A stretch of 5,951 nt of DNA from CAYVBJ01 sp964415185 (GTDB lineage Bacteria; Bacteroidota; Rhodothermia; Balneolales; Balneolaceae). The notes under the pieces are model-generated. The model was not told the origin of the DNA and ran no database searches. It was given only the letters and a program-made list of their open reading frames with translations. Both the position numbers and the translations under genes were made by a program. The DNA lies in the NCBI GenBank assembly GCA_964415185.1, contig CAYPZI010000160.1, positions 1-5,951 of the forward strand, in the 5' to 3' direction. Within the stretch, counting starts at the first letter, position 1, and every line of letters begins with the position of its first letter. Below, piece by piece: positions 1-4,619 of this stretch.

Positions 1-15
1 CACCCTCAATATTAA

Positions 16-37
16 TGGTTTACATTATCGTAAACCA
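16..37. repeat. Perfect 8-bp hairpin near the left edge
   Basis: TGGTTTAC (16-23) and GTAAACCA (30-37) form an 8-bp stem with a 6-base loop. It lies just left of the partial attC right arm and could be that site's variable terminal stem. It could also be a weak terminator for minus-strand transcription leaving the higBA-type module. It is not followed by a clear T-tract on either strand. Confidence 0.4.
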
Positions 38-63
38 ACGACACCCATGCCGGGCCGTTAAGT
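38..63 (+). other. Right arm of a partial attC site (left edge of cassette 1)
   Basis: The segment ends in GGGCCGTTAAGT, with GTTAAGT (57-63) fitting the GTTRRRY right-end box and an ACA-rich stretch before it, as in the five complete sites. Bases 57-67 are the exact reverse complement of 793-803, so this box and the left box at 797-803 belong to the two ends of one cassette. I do not see a convincing matching left arm in bases 1-37, so most of the site lies outside the window or is decayed. Confidence 0.45.
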
Positions 64-73
64 ACCCTTCGAA

Positions 74-400
74 TCAGGCTGCTTCTAACTCTCCCTCCAA
101 AAGTTTACCTATCTGCTTTTTCGATGTGCCGAGCCGTAGTAGTGCTTTAATCATCAAATCCATAGAAATGCCAGGGTTGCCACCTTCAAGTTTGGCAATT
201 CGTGACTGACTCGAGCCAATCGCACGGGCAAGCTGCTCCTGAGTCCAGCCTCTTTTTGCACGTTGGCTTTTTACCATATTGCTGATATCCAGACGAATGT
301 CAATATAGGCCTCCTCTTCCGGTGAGAGTTCCAGAAAATCTGCAGCGGATCCTACCCGAAATCCTTTTTCTTCCAGTTGTTGTTGTCTTTTCTTATCCAT
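74..400 (-). CDS. higA: HigA-type antitoxin, XRE-family HTH protein (cassette 1)
   Basis: This 108-residue protein has an XRE/Cro-type helix-turn-helix at about residues 52-73. Its core is TQEQLARAIGSSQSRIAKLE, with the Q-x-x-L-A and S-R-I-x-x-L-E spacing typical of the family. The N-terminal 50 residues are charged and probably form the toxin-binding part. Family knowledge: antitoxins of this group bind a HigB/RelE-like mRNA interferase and repress their shared promoter. The gene is second in the operon, 18 bases after the end of the toxin reading frame, which is the toxin-first order usual for HigBA. An AGGA seven bases before the ATG is one of the few Shine-Dalgarno-like signals here. The TGA stop lies only 16 bases inside the cassette's left boundary, so the module is inverted relative to the other cassettes. 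It is intact although its toxin is interrupted. Confidence 0.88.
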   Translation of the reverse strand: MDKKRQQQLEEKGFRVGSAADFLELSPEEEAYIDIRLDISNMVKSQRAKRGWTQEQLARAIGSSQSRIAKLEGGNPGISMDLMIKALLRLGTSKKQIGKLLEGELEAA

Positions 401-418
401 GATATTTCCTACCCTTTA

Positions 419-748
419 CTACTGTTTGTAACGAATCAGCCGGTTTTTGCATATTTCAATAACTTCCTGCGGCGTCTTTTGTGTTTTTTTCGCGAACACC
501 TACAATATTACAATGGCATCATCATCTATGAAATAGATAACACGCCATGTTTTATTTTTGTCGTTAACGCGAAGTTCATGACAGCTCTTACCAATCGATG
601 GCATTGGCCTGGAATCAGGCAATTCAATCATATCTCCTTTTTGAAGCCTTCTTAACAGAAAACCAGCTTTTACTCTGGCATCTGAAGAGAAAGGCGGAGA
701 CTTTACTTCTCCCTGAATCCAGACCAATGGTTTATCATTTTCCGACAT
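419..748 (-). pseudogene. higB: HigB-type toxin (RelE superfamily, DUF891/Gp49-like) interrupted by an in-frame TAG
   Basis: The open part (500-748) codes 82 residues with the RelE-like core of this family: LLRRLQKGDMIELPDSRPMP, then CHELRVND, then WRVIYFIDDDAIVIL. A TAG stop (minus strand, bases 500-502) follows. The same frame then continues as VFAKKTQKTPQEVIEICKNR and ends at TAG 419-421, exactly the conserved C-terminal KKTxKTP segment. Read through, the protein is 109 residues, the normal family length. So one base change (for example GAG or CAG to TAG) explains the break, with no frameshift. The family cleaves mRNA at the ribosome; loss of the KKT-containing C-terminus probably abolishes activity. 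A sequencing error or recent mutation are both possible. The start ATG at 746-748 sits nine bases from a palindrome that is probably the HigA operator. Confidence 0.82.
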
Positions 749-756
749 AATTTAAT

Positions 757-772
757 ATGTCGAATTTGACAT
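757..772 (-). promoter_or_regulatory. Candidate HigA operator/promoter of cassette 1
   Basis: ATGTC-GAATTT-GACAT is a 16-bp palindrome with one mismatched pair, 9-24 bases upstream of the toxin start. On the minus strand a weak TTGCTT and CATATT pair with a 17-base spacer brackets it, so a bound HTH antitoxin dimer would sit between -35 and -10. The palindrome is seen directly; the operator role is inferred from how HigA proteins regulate. Confidence 0.5.
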
Positions 773-792
773 AAATAAGCAATAGCACAGGC

Positions 793-814
793 GGGTACTT
801 AACAAGTGTTAAGT
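793..814 (+). other. Collapsed attC remnant between cassettes 1 and 2
   Basis: GGGTACTTAAC (793-803) is a perfect reverse complement of the cassette 1 start (57-67), which identifies it as the left box of this cassette's attC. Only four bases later GTTAAGT (808-814) has the right-box form. The long arms present in sites A to E are missing, so the site appears to have lost its interior. The paired boxes would form a short hairpin. Confidence 0.45.
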
Positions 815-901
815 GCTCATTTTAATTCACTAATCTTCCCTCTTTTACAGACCATCAGGAGTTGATTATCGTCAAACAGAAAAATTAATTACATTTCAAT
901 T

Positions 902-1144
902 ATGAAGACGTTAACGATAAACATACCGAATACTGCAGATATCGATGACAAAGAGGCAAAAATGTCACTGGCATCTAAATTATATGAAAGAGGGAAACTA
1001 ACACTCGGGCAAGCTGCTGAACTTGCCGGCTACTCGAAAGAGACATTCATGGAATTGCTTGCTGATTACAATGTATCATTGATCAACTATCCTGCGGATG
1101 AACTTGAAGAAGATATAGACAATGCCCAACGTTATAGTATCTGA
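902..1144 (+). CDS. UPF0175-family antitoxin (cassette 2)
   Basis: This 80-residue protein matches UPF0175. Its central block KLYERGKLTLGQAAELAGYS is the family hallmark, a HTH-like segment at about residues 27-46, followed by an FMELLADYNV segment and a C-terminal acidic stretch (ELEEDIDNA). UPF0175 proteins are established partners of DUF3368 PIN-domain RNases, and the next gene is one. The antitoxin's last 23 bases overlap the toxin start, implying translational coupling. No Shine-Dalgarno sequence is visible before the ATG; the leader is A/T-rich. The C-terminal tail probably neutralises the PIN active site, and the N-terminal part probably binds DNA. The reading frame is intact. Confidence 0.88.
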   Translation: MKTLTINIPNTADIDDKEAKMSLASKLYERGKLTLGQAAELAGYSKETFMELLADYNVSLINYPADELEEDIDNAQRYSI

Positions 1145-1576
1145 CACAAGTTGCCTCATTTTATTCTACAAAATCGGAGAATTTGATCTTCTGAAAAAGC
1201 TCTTTGGCAAACTTCATATCACAAAAACGGTTTTAAAAGAATTTAATCAAAAGATTCCGGATTGGGTTGAAGTCGCCGAGCTGACAACGGATTTACAAAA
1301 GGATTATAAAGTTATTTAGACAAAGGCGAAGCCACTGCAATTTCATTGGCTGCAGAACATGAAAATTCTCTTTTGATCATTGATGAAATCAAAAGCAGGA
1401 AAGCAGCAAAAGAAATGGGTATTTCTGTTACCGGTTCACTTGGTGTGTTGATTGCAGCCAAAAACAAAGGATATATTCAGGCTGTTAAACCACTCATAGA
1501 AAAAATCCAGAAAACGAATTTTCGAATTTCGGAAGAATTGATTGAGCGGGTACTTGATAACGTTAACGAATCCTGA
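1122..1576 (+). pseudogene. DUF3368 PIN-domain RNase toxin with a 1-base frameshift (cassette 2)
   Basis: The first frame (1122-1319) codes 65 residues starting with VIVSDTSCLI, whose Asp8 is the first metal-binding acidic residue of the PIN fold. It hits TAG at 1317-1319. The -1 frame continues without a gap as LDKGEATAISLA, then LLIIDE, then VTGSLGVL, ending at TGA 1574-1576. These blocks are the conserved second half of DUF3368 proteins, holding the other acidic residues (Glu70 and Asp88 of the restored protein). Restoring one T in the run at 1315-1317 gives KVILDKGEATAIS and a 151-residue protein of normal family length. The lesion is therefore probably a single T deletion. As written the toxin is split and inactive. 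A homopolymer sequencing error is the main alternative; no classical slippery heptamer is seen. Confidence 0.85.
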
Positions 1577-1676
1577 AAAGGGCCGTTCGCAACCATAACC
1601 AACCTACCCTTTCGTTGTAAATCTAGGCTTGATTCAGTATTTTATAAGTACACAAATAATCTTTTAAAGTACTAAT
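1577..1676 (+). other. Spacer where an attC between cassettes 2 and 3 would be expected; only a degraded trace
   Basis: This 100-bp stretch lies between two TA modules but has no full attC. GGGCCGTT at 1580-1587 repeats the word ending the left-edge site (54-59 region). The following TTCGCAACC roughly complements GGTTGGATAAC at the left box of site A, so it may be a worn cassette junction near 1585/1586. The match is weak and I would not insist on it. Confidence 0.25.
1646..1672 (+). promoter_or_regulatory. Candidate YefM/Phd operator: two AAGTAC half-sites
   Basis: AAGTAC occurs at 1646-1651 and 1667-1672, exactly 21 bp apart (two helical turns), just before the antitoxin ATG at 1677. YefM antitoxins are known to bind sites with a GTAC core (TGTACA), so this pair is a plausible autoregulatory operator. 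The repeats are seen; their role is inferred. Confidence 0.4.
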
Positions 1677-1961
1677 ATGGATATTTCAATTTCAAAAGAC
1701 ATTGAACCCCTTTCCGAATTCCGTAAAAAATCGGCGGATTTTGTAAAGCGCCTCAAAAAAGAAAAACGGCCGATAATTCTAACTCAACATGGCAAAAGTG
1801 CTGCTGTACTCATGGACGTTTCAGAGTATGAACGTTTTACCAACAAAATGGAAATGCTTGAAGACTTGCTTGAAGCCAAACAGCAAGTAGAACAAGGAAA
1901 AACCCATTCGATGGCAGAGGCCAAAGAAAGAATCGAAAAGAACCTTTCTAAATGGAAGTGA
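1677..1961 (+). CDS. Phd/YefM-family antitoxin (cassette 3)
   Basis: This 94-residue protein has the Phd/YefM layout. The N-terminal DNA-binding half carries DIEPLSEFRKKSADFVKRLK and then PIILTQHGKSAAVLMDVSEY, the block of about residues 33-51 that identifies the family. The C-terminal half is a charged helix (EDLLEAKQQVEQGK) that would wrap the toxin. The next gene is a ParE/RelE-type toxin starting ten bases before this stop, the usual antitoxin-first overlapping order. Two AAGTAC half-sites lie just upstream, as expected for autorepression. No Shine-Dalgarno sequence is visible. The C-terminal segment EAKERIEKNLSKW resembles that of chromosomal Phd/YefM proteins paired with ParE-like toxins. 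The gene looks intact. Confidence 0.9.
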   Translation: MDISISKDIEPLSEFRKKSADFVKRLKKEKRPIILTQHGKSAAVLMDVSEYERFTNKMEMLEDLLEAKQQVEQGKTHSMAEAKERIEKNLSKWK

Positions 1962-2257
1962 TTTTTACGGATCGGTTTCTTGACCGTATTGAAGAGTGCA
2001 CCGATTACATAGCCCTTGACCATGTTCCGACAGCCGTAAAATGGGCAAGAGGAGTTTTTGAACATTGTCAGAAGTTGAGCGAACAACCTGAAAGTGGCAG
2101 AATCGTCCCCGAGTTCAGACGACCTGAAATCAGGGAGATTATTCACGGAAATTATCGGTTGGTTTATGAATTAAAAACAAATCAAATTGACTTTTTGACC
2201 ATTTGGCATACAAGATCCCGAATTTCGGGAACTGATGATCCGGAAAAGGTTGGATAA
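1952..2257 (+). CDS. ParE/RelE-family toxin, intact (cassette 3)
   Basis: This 101-residue protein has the ParE/RelE fold signature: an N-terminal strand (VIFTDRFLDRIEE), two helices (about residues 20-45), then EQPESGRIVPEF, REIIHGNYRLVYEL and IDFLTIWHTRS. The NYRLVYEL strand and the C-terminal His-Thr-Arg segment match family conservation (GNYRIIY, then VxHxRR). The target cannot be read from sequence: ParE-like members inhibit DNA gyrase and RelE-like members cut mRNA. The gene overlaps its antitoxin by ten bases. Its TAA stop (2255-2257) lies inside the left box of attC A, so the cassette site supplies the stop codon. It is one of the few undamaged toxins here. Confidence 0.88.
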   Translation: MEVIFTDRFLDRIEECTDYIALDHVPTAVKWARGVFEHCQKLSEQPESGRIVPEFRRPEIREIIHGNYRLVYELKTNQIDFLTIWHTRSRISGTDDPEKVG

Positions 2258-2340
2258 CAAGCGTTTCCTGCTGACCGGTTTCGGTTTTTTCCCTACATTC
2301 AAGTGAATCATCCGGCAACACAAACGCAGAACCGTTATAC
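2252..2340 (+). other. attC site A (ends cassette 3)
   Basis: The left box GGATAAC (2252-2258) and right box GTTATAC (2334-2340) enclose arms that pair imperfectly: GCGTTT, then TGCTGACCGG on the left, with CCGGCAACACAAACGC on the right. One A on the left is bulged, as attC sites carry extrahelical bases. The loop contains CGGTTTTTTCCC and TACATTCAAGT. Length is 89 bp. Cassette 4 starts with TTATACCC. Confidence 0.85.
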
Positions 2341-2415
2341 CCACTACCAAAAAATCTAATTTCTTCCGGTTTTCATCGTTAATAATTACATTCAAGTAAA
2401 CTAAACACTTTTCCT

Positions 2416-2649
2416 ATGATCACCGATTTAAAAGAGATTGAAAATTCAGCCCTGAATCTGAACAAAAAGGATAAAGCACGTCTGGCTGACAAATTGTTGC
2501 AAAGCATTCATGGCAAAATTGATCCAGGTATCGAACAAGCATGGAATGATGAAATTCAAAAAAGAAAAGAAACACTTAAATCTGGTGAGGCTTCCCTTCA
2601 TTCTGCATCGGATGTCTTAAATGAAGCCCGAAAACGTATTCAAAAGTGA
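2416..2649 (+). CDS. Addiction-module antitoxin, PF09720-type (cassette 4)
   Basis: This 77-residue protein is rich in charged residues and helical. It carries the family's usual features: an early alanine/leucine stretch (IENSALNLNKKDKARLADKL, about residues 7-26), then LLQSIHG, then the pattern EQAWNDEIQKR at about residues 40-50, and a tail with DVLNEARKRI. The E-x-x-W-x-x-E-I-x-x-R motif is typical of this small antitoxin family (putative addiction module component). Members usually sit directly before a RelE/ParE toxin, as here, with a GTGA overlap (start of toxin, stop of antitoxin). DNA binding by this family is not well established. The TACATTCAAGT word near the leader is shared with the attC A loop. 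No Shine-Dalgarno sequence is visible. Confidence 0.85.
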   Translation: MITDLKEIENSALNLNKKDKARLADKLLQSIHGKIDPGIEQAWNDEIQKRKETLKSGEASLHSASDVLNEARKRIQK

Positions 2650-2936
2650 ATATTAGATTTCACTCAGAAGCCAGTAAAGAATTTTTTGAAGCGGCTGAAT
2701 ATTACGAGGAACAAGTTATTGGCCTTGGGGATGATTTTATTGATGAAGTTGAAAAAGTGCTGGATGTTATTGAGCAGCATCCAGATTCGGGGACTAAAAT
2801 AACGAAAACTGAACGAAGATTTTTAGTGTCGCGCTTTCCCTATGGAATTATCTACTCATTTGAAGAAGATCATATTACAATATTTGCTGTTATGGACTTA
2901 AGGCGAAACCCGGGCTACTGGAAATCTCGAACTTAG
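2646..2936 (+). CDS. ParE/RelE-family toxin with an altered C-terminal motif (cassette 4)
   Basis: This 96-residue protein matches the ParE-like toxins that pair with PF09720 antitoxins: FHSEASKEFFEAAEYYEE, then FIDEVEKVLDVIEQHPDSG, then RRFLVSRFPYGIIYSFEED and a C-terminal RRNPGYWKSR. The GTG start overlaps the antitoxin stop by four bases (GTGA), which fixes the start and suggests coupling. In relatives I recall, the segment before RR reads H-x-RR (AVxHxRRxPGYW); here it reads AVMDLRRNPGYW, so Asp replaces the usual His. If that His matters for function, this toxin may be weakened even though its frame is open. The family either poisons gyrase or cuts mRNA; the sequence does not decide. Confidence 0.87.
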   Translation: MNIRFHSEASKEFFEAAEYYEEQVIGLGDDFIDEVEKVLDVIEQHPDSGTKITKTERRFLVSRFPYGIIYSFEEDHITIFAVMDLRRNPGYWKSRT

Positions 2937-2945
2937 AACCTGAGG

Positions 2946-3033
2946 GTATAACCAGCGGTTCGTGCGACCGGGTTGTGGCTGGTTCCCAATAGGTTTTATC
3001 CAGCCTCGCCGCACAACCGCCAAATCGTTATGC
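2946..3033 (+). other. attC site B (ends cassette 4)
   Basis: The left box GTATAAC (2946-2952) and right box GTTATGC (3027-3033) enclose arms CGGTTCGTGCGACC and GCCGCACAACCG, which pair with bulged bases on the left. An inner stem GGCTGG (2977-2982) pairs with CCAGCC (2999-3004). GGGTATAAC (2944-2952) is a perfect 9-base complement of the cassette 4 start (2334-2342), tying this site to cassette 4. Length is 88 bp. Confidence 0.88.
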
Positions 3034-3048
3034 AACTTATCTTTTTTA

Positions 3049-3079
3049 TTTGTTCCCAATAATGGAACTTTCTATATTG
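3049..3079 (+). promoter_or_regulatory. Candidate promoter and operator of the second higBA module
   Basis: GTTCC (3052-3056) and GGAAC (3064-3068) form a perfect inverted repeat with a 7-base spacer, 15 bases before the toxin start. A TTTG at 3049-3052 and a TATATTG at 3073-3079, 20 bases apart, resemble the Bacteroidota -33/-7 promoter elements, with mismatches. The palindrome would lie inside the promoter, where a HigA repressor is expected to bind. The sequence match is direct; the function is inferred. Confidence 0.4.
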
Positions 3080-3083
3080 ATCT

Positions 3084-3377
3084 TTGAGAGTTTTTGCCCG
3101 AAAAACGTTACGTGGATTTTGGAACAATCAATTGGACAGTGAAGATTCTTTAAAGGCATGATTTTCAGAAGCAGAAAATTCTCAATGGGAATCACCTTCT
3201 GATATAAAGAATAAATATCCAAACGCCAGCATTCTTCCTGATAATCGAGTGGTGTTTAATATCAAGGGCAATAACTATCGGTTGGTGGTCAAAATTAATT
3301 ATGACTATGGACAGGTTTTCATCCGTTTTGTAGGTACTCATGCCGAGTACGATAAAATTGATGCAATGAAAATTTAA
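3084..3377 (+). pseudogene. higB: HigB-family toxin interrupted by an in-frame TGA at a Trp position (cassette 5)
   Basis: A TTG start gives MRVFARKTLRGFW, the N-terminus typical of HigB (MRxxxxKTLxxFW). The frame continues NNQLDSEDSLKA, then TGA (3159-3161, codon 26), then FSEAENSQWESPSDIKNKY. Further on are the family's strongest blocks: VVFNIKGNNYRLVVKINYDY, then FIRFVGTHAEYDKIDA, ending at TAA 3375-3377. HigB proteins have Trp after LKA (LKAWY), so TGG to TGA is the simple explanation. Length with the stop restored is 97 residues, normal for HigB mRNA interferases, which cut translated mRNA. Everything after codon 26 is well preserved, so the lesion is recent or an error. The cognate antitoxin follows 14 bases later and is intact. 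No start other than TTG fits this frame. Confidence 0.88.
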
Positions 3378-3391
3378 CGCAGATATTATTT

Positions 3392-3760
3392 ATGCAGATT
3401 CAACCCATACATACAGAAAACGATTATCAAAAAACATTAGAGCGTATCGAGGAAATTTTTGATGCCATGCCAGGAAGTAAAGAAGGTGATGAATTAGAAA
3501 TTTTGGGAATATTGGTCGATGAATATGAAAAAAAACACTTCCCTATTGAAGCGCCCAAACCAGTAGACGCAATTAAGTTTAGAATGGAGCAGCTTGGATT
3601 GGAACAAAAGGATTTGGCAAAACTCTTGGGATCGAAGTCAAGGGCCAGTGAAATTCTGTCAGGCAAACGATCGCTTTCCCTTCGGCAAATAAAAATCTTA
3701 TACCGAAAACTTGGTATTCCGGCTGAAGTATTAATTCAAGAACCAGAACCGGTTACATAA
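3392..3760 (+). CDS. higA: HigA antitoxin, XRE-family (cassette 5)
   Basis: This 122-residue protein is a typical HigA. The N-terminal helical part (IHTENDYQKTLERIEEIFDA) precedes the EGDELEILGILVDEYEKKHF block, conserved in COG5499-type HigA. A HTH follows at about residues 71-91 (QKDLAKLLGSKSRASEILSG). The IEAPKPVDAIKFRMEQLGL linker is also family-typical. It binds and blocks HigB and represses the operon, probably through the GTTCC-N7-GGAAC site upstream. The order toxin then antitoxin is the HigBA rule. The TAA stop (3758-3760) lies within the left box of attC C. The frame is intact even though the toxin is broken, so it could still act as a repressor or as a trans-acting antitoxin. Confidence 0.93.
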   Translation: MQIQPIHTENDYQKTLERIEEIFDAMPGSKEGDELEILGILVDEYEKKHFPIEAPKPVDAIKFRMEQLGLEQKDLAKLLGSKSRASEILSGKRSLSLRQIKILYRKLGIPAEVLIQEPEPVT

Positions 3761-3844
3761 CCAGCAATTCCTGCTGACGGGCTAATGTTGGAAGTCCGAC
3801 TTTTGAGTGGATCACCTCGCAGCAGAAACACCAAACCGTTATTC
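3755..3844 (+). other. attC site C (ends cassette 5)
   Basis: The left box ACATAAC (3755-3761) and right box GTTATTC (3838-3844) enclose paired arms: TTCCTGCTG on the left with CAGCAGAAAC on the right, then CACCAAACC before the GTT. GTTACATAAC matches the reverse complement of the cassette 5 start at 9 of 10 bases. The loop includes GCTAATGTTGG. Length is 90 bp. Confidence 0.85.
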
Positions 3845-3956
3845 TGAACCTTCAGCTAATGTGAATAACGAATTTCTATATGGTAATTTATATGAAAGAT
3901 AGGGAGGATTATTCAAAACAATAAAATCAGTGTGCATCGTGGTGCTCTTCAGGAAA
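3845..3956 (+). other. Leader of cassette 6 with no recognisable gene
   Basis: About 110 bases between attC C and the hydrolase remnant. GCTAATGT (3855-3862) repeats a word from the attC C loop. I see no coding signal or clear promoter. It may hold the decayed N-terminus of the hydrolase gene. Confidence 0.4.
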
Positions 3957-4354
3957 AAAATTGATCAGAAAGGCATAGTCTATAAAAGTACTGAAGAGAA
4001 AGATCTAACGATTGATCTTTATTACCCTCGTTAAATTAATAAAGAAGAAAAATATCCGGCAGTTATTTTTGTTCTAAGCTATCCAAATTTAATCTCAAAG
4101 AGATGCAATCGTATACTTCATGGGGGAAATTAGTTGCCACACATAATACGATCGGTGTTAACTATGAAACTTCAAATCCTGAAACCGATCTTGCAGACTT
4201 GGTTAATTACCTGATTGCCAATGCAGAAGAATTAAATATTGATAAAGACAGGATTGGAATTTGATCCTGCTCGGGCAATGTTCAGGTCGCCCTGTATCAT
4301 CTGCACAAGTCCTATAAGCCCTACCTTAGGTTTGGAGTGTTTTATTATAAAATA
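3957..4354 (+). pseudogene. Decayed alpha/beta-hydrolase (esterase/dienelactone-hydrolase-like) fragment (cassette 6)
   Basis: Conceptual translation gives KGIVYKSTEEKDLTIDLYYP, then a TAA stop (4032-4034), then INKEEKYPAVIFVLSYPN. A frameshift between about 4085 and 4103 leads into MQSYTSWGKLVATHNTIGVN, then YETSNPETDLADLVNYLIAN, then AEELNIDKDRIGI, then TGA (4262-4264), then SCSGNVQVALYHLHKSYKP. The order (YYP strand, YPAVIFV strand, GVNYE strand, DKDRIGI before a Ser-containing elbow C-S-G-N) is that of alpha/beta-hydrolases, with the nucleophile Ser in SCSGN. Relatives I recall have Trp before the elbow (GIWxCSGN), again TGG to TGA. Two stops and one frameshift make this a clear pseudogene. 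After 4264 its frame runs without a stop into a PIN-domain fragment. It is the only non-TA gene trace in the array. Confidence 0.72.
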
Positions 4355-4618
4355 ATGAACTCATCTGACCAAAAATACCAAACAGAGATTGGACAAATTC
4401 TGGATTATATTTGCCAAATCGCCAATTTACATGAGGTGCATTTCTTATGGCGACCAATCCTGAACGATCCCAAAGACGACATGATTCTGGACCTGGGTGT
4501 TCGGTCAAATTGCCAATATATTGTTACGTACAACACCCGAGATTTCTCCGGCGTTAACCAATTTGGAATCCAGGTTGTTACAGTACAAAATTTTTTAAAA
4601 ACTATAGAGGTAATCTGA
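4355..4618 (+). pseudogene. C-terminal half of a PIN-family toxin (COG1569/PIN_3-like), N-terminus lost (cassette 6)
   Basis: The encoded segment reads EIGQILDYICQIANLHEVHF, then LWRPILNDPKDDMILDLGVR, then CQYIVTYNTRDFSGVNQFGI, ending near VVTVQNFLKTI. This is the second half of PIN_3-type toxins: the DPxDDMxLxL block and the IVTxNxxDF block carry the later acidic residues of the RNase site. The first half, with the leading D-T-N motif, is missing. Upstream in the same open frame is hydrolase sequence (SCSGNVQVAL onward), so a deletion or recombination has joined the two near 4340-4370. A GTG at 4337 could start a 93-residue product, but without the first catalytic Asp it should be inactive. 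The antitoxin begins one base after the TGA stop. Confidence 0.78.
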
Positions 4619-4619
4619 T

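Noticed and set aside
377..655. Plus-strand 92-residue open frame opposite the first toxin
   Set aside because: It lies antisense to the HigB-type gene, has no family features, and the minus-strand reading shows clear conserved motifs.
57..803. Insertion sequence with 11-bp terminal inverted repeats around the first TA module
   Set aside because: There is no transposase and no target-site duplication, and the same start/end complementarity occurs in the other cassettes, where it is explained by attC boxes.
1310..1320. Programmed -1 ribosomal frameshift in the DUF3368 toxin
   Set aside because: No canonical X-XXY-YYZ slippery heptamer or downstream structure is seen, and a single missing T in a T run is the simpler reading.
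1784..2395. Minus-strand open frames of 60-120 residues across the YefM/ParE module and attC A
   Set aside because: They are shadows of well-supported plus-strand genes; their compositions are odd and two of them run through attC A.
3159..4264. TGA read as tryptophan (alternative genetic code), since two TGA codons fall at expected Trp positions
   Set aside because: At least seven genes or gene remnants here end at TGA at family-typical lengths (74-76, 1142-1144, 1574-1576, 1959-1961, 2647-2649, 5296-5298, 5646-5648), and TGG is used for Trp. TAG and TAA also interrupt genes, so ordinary nonsense mutation fits better.
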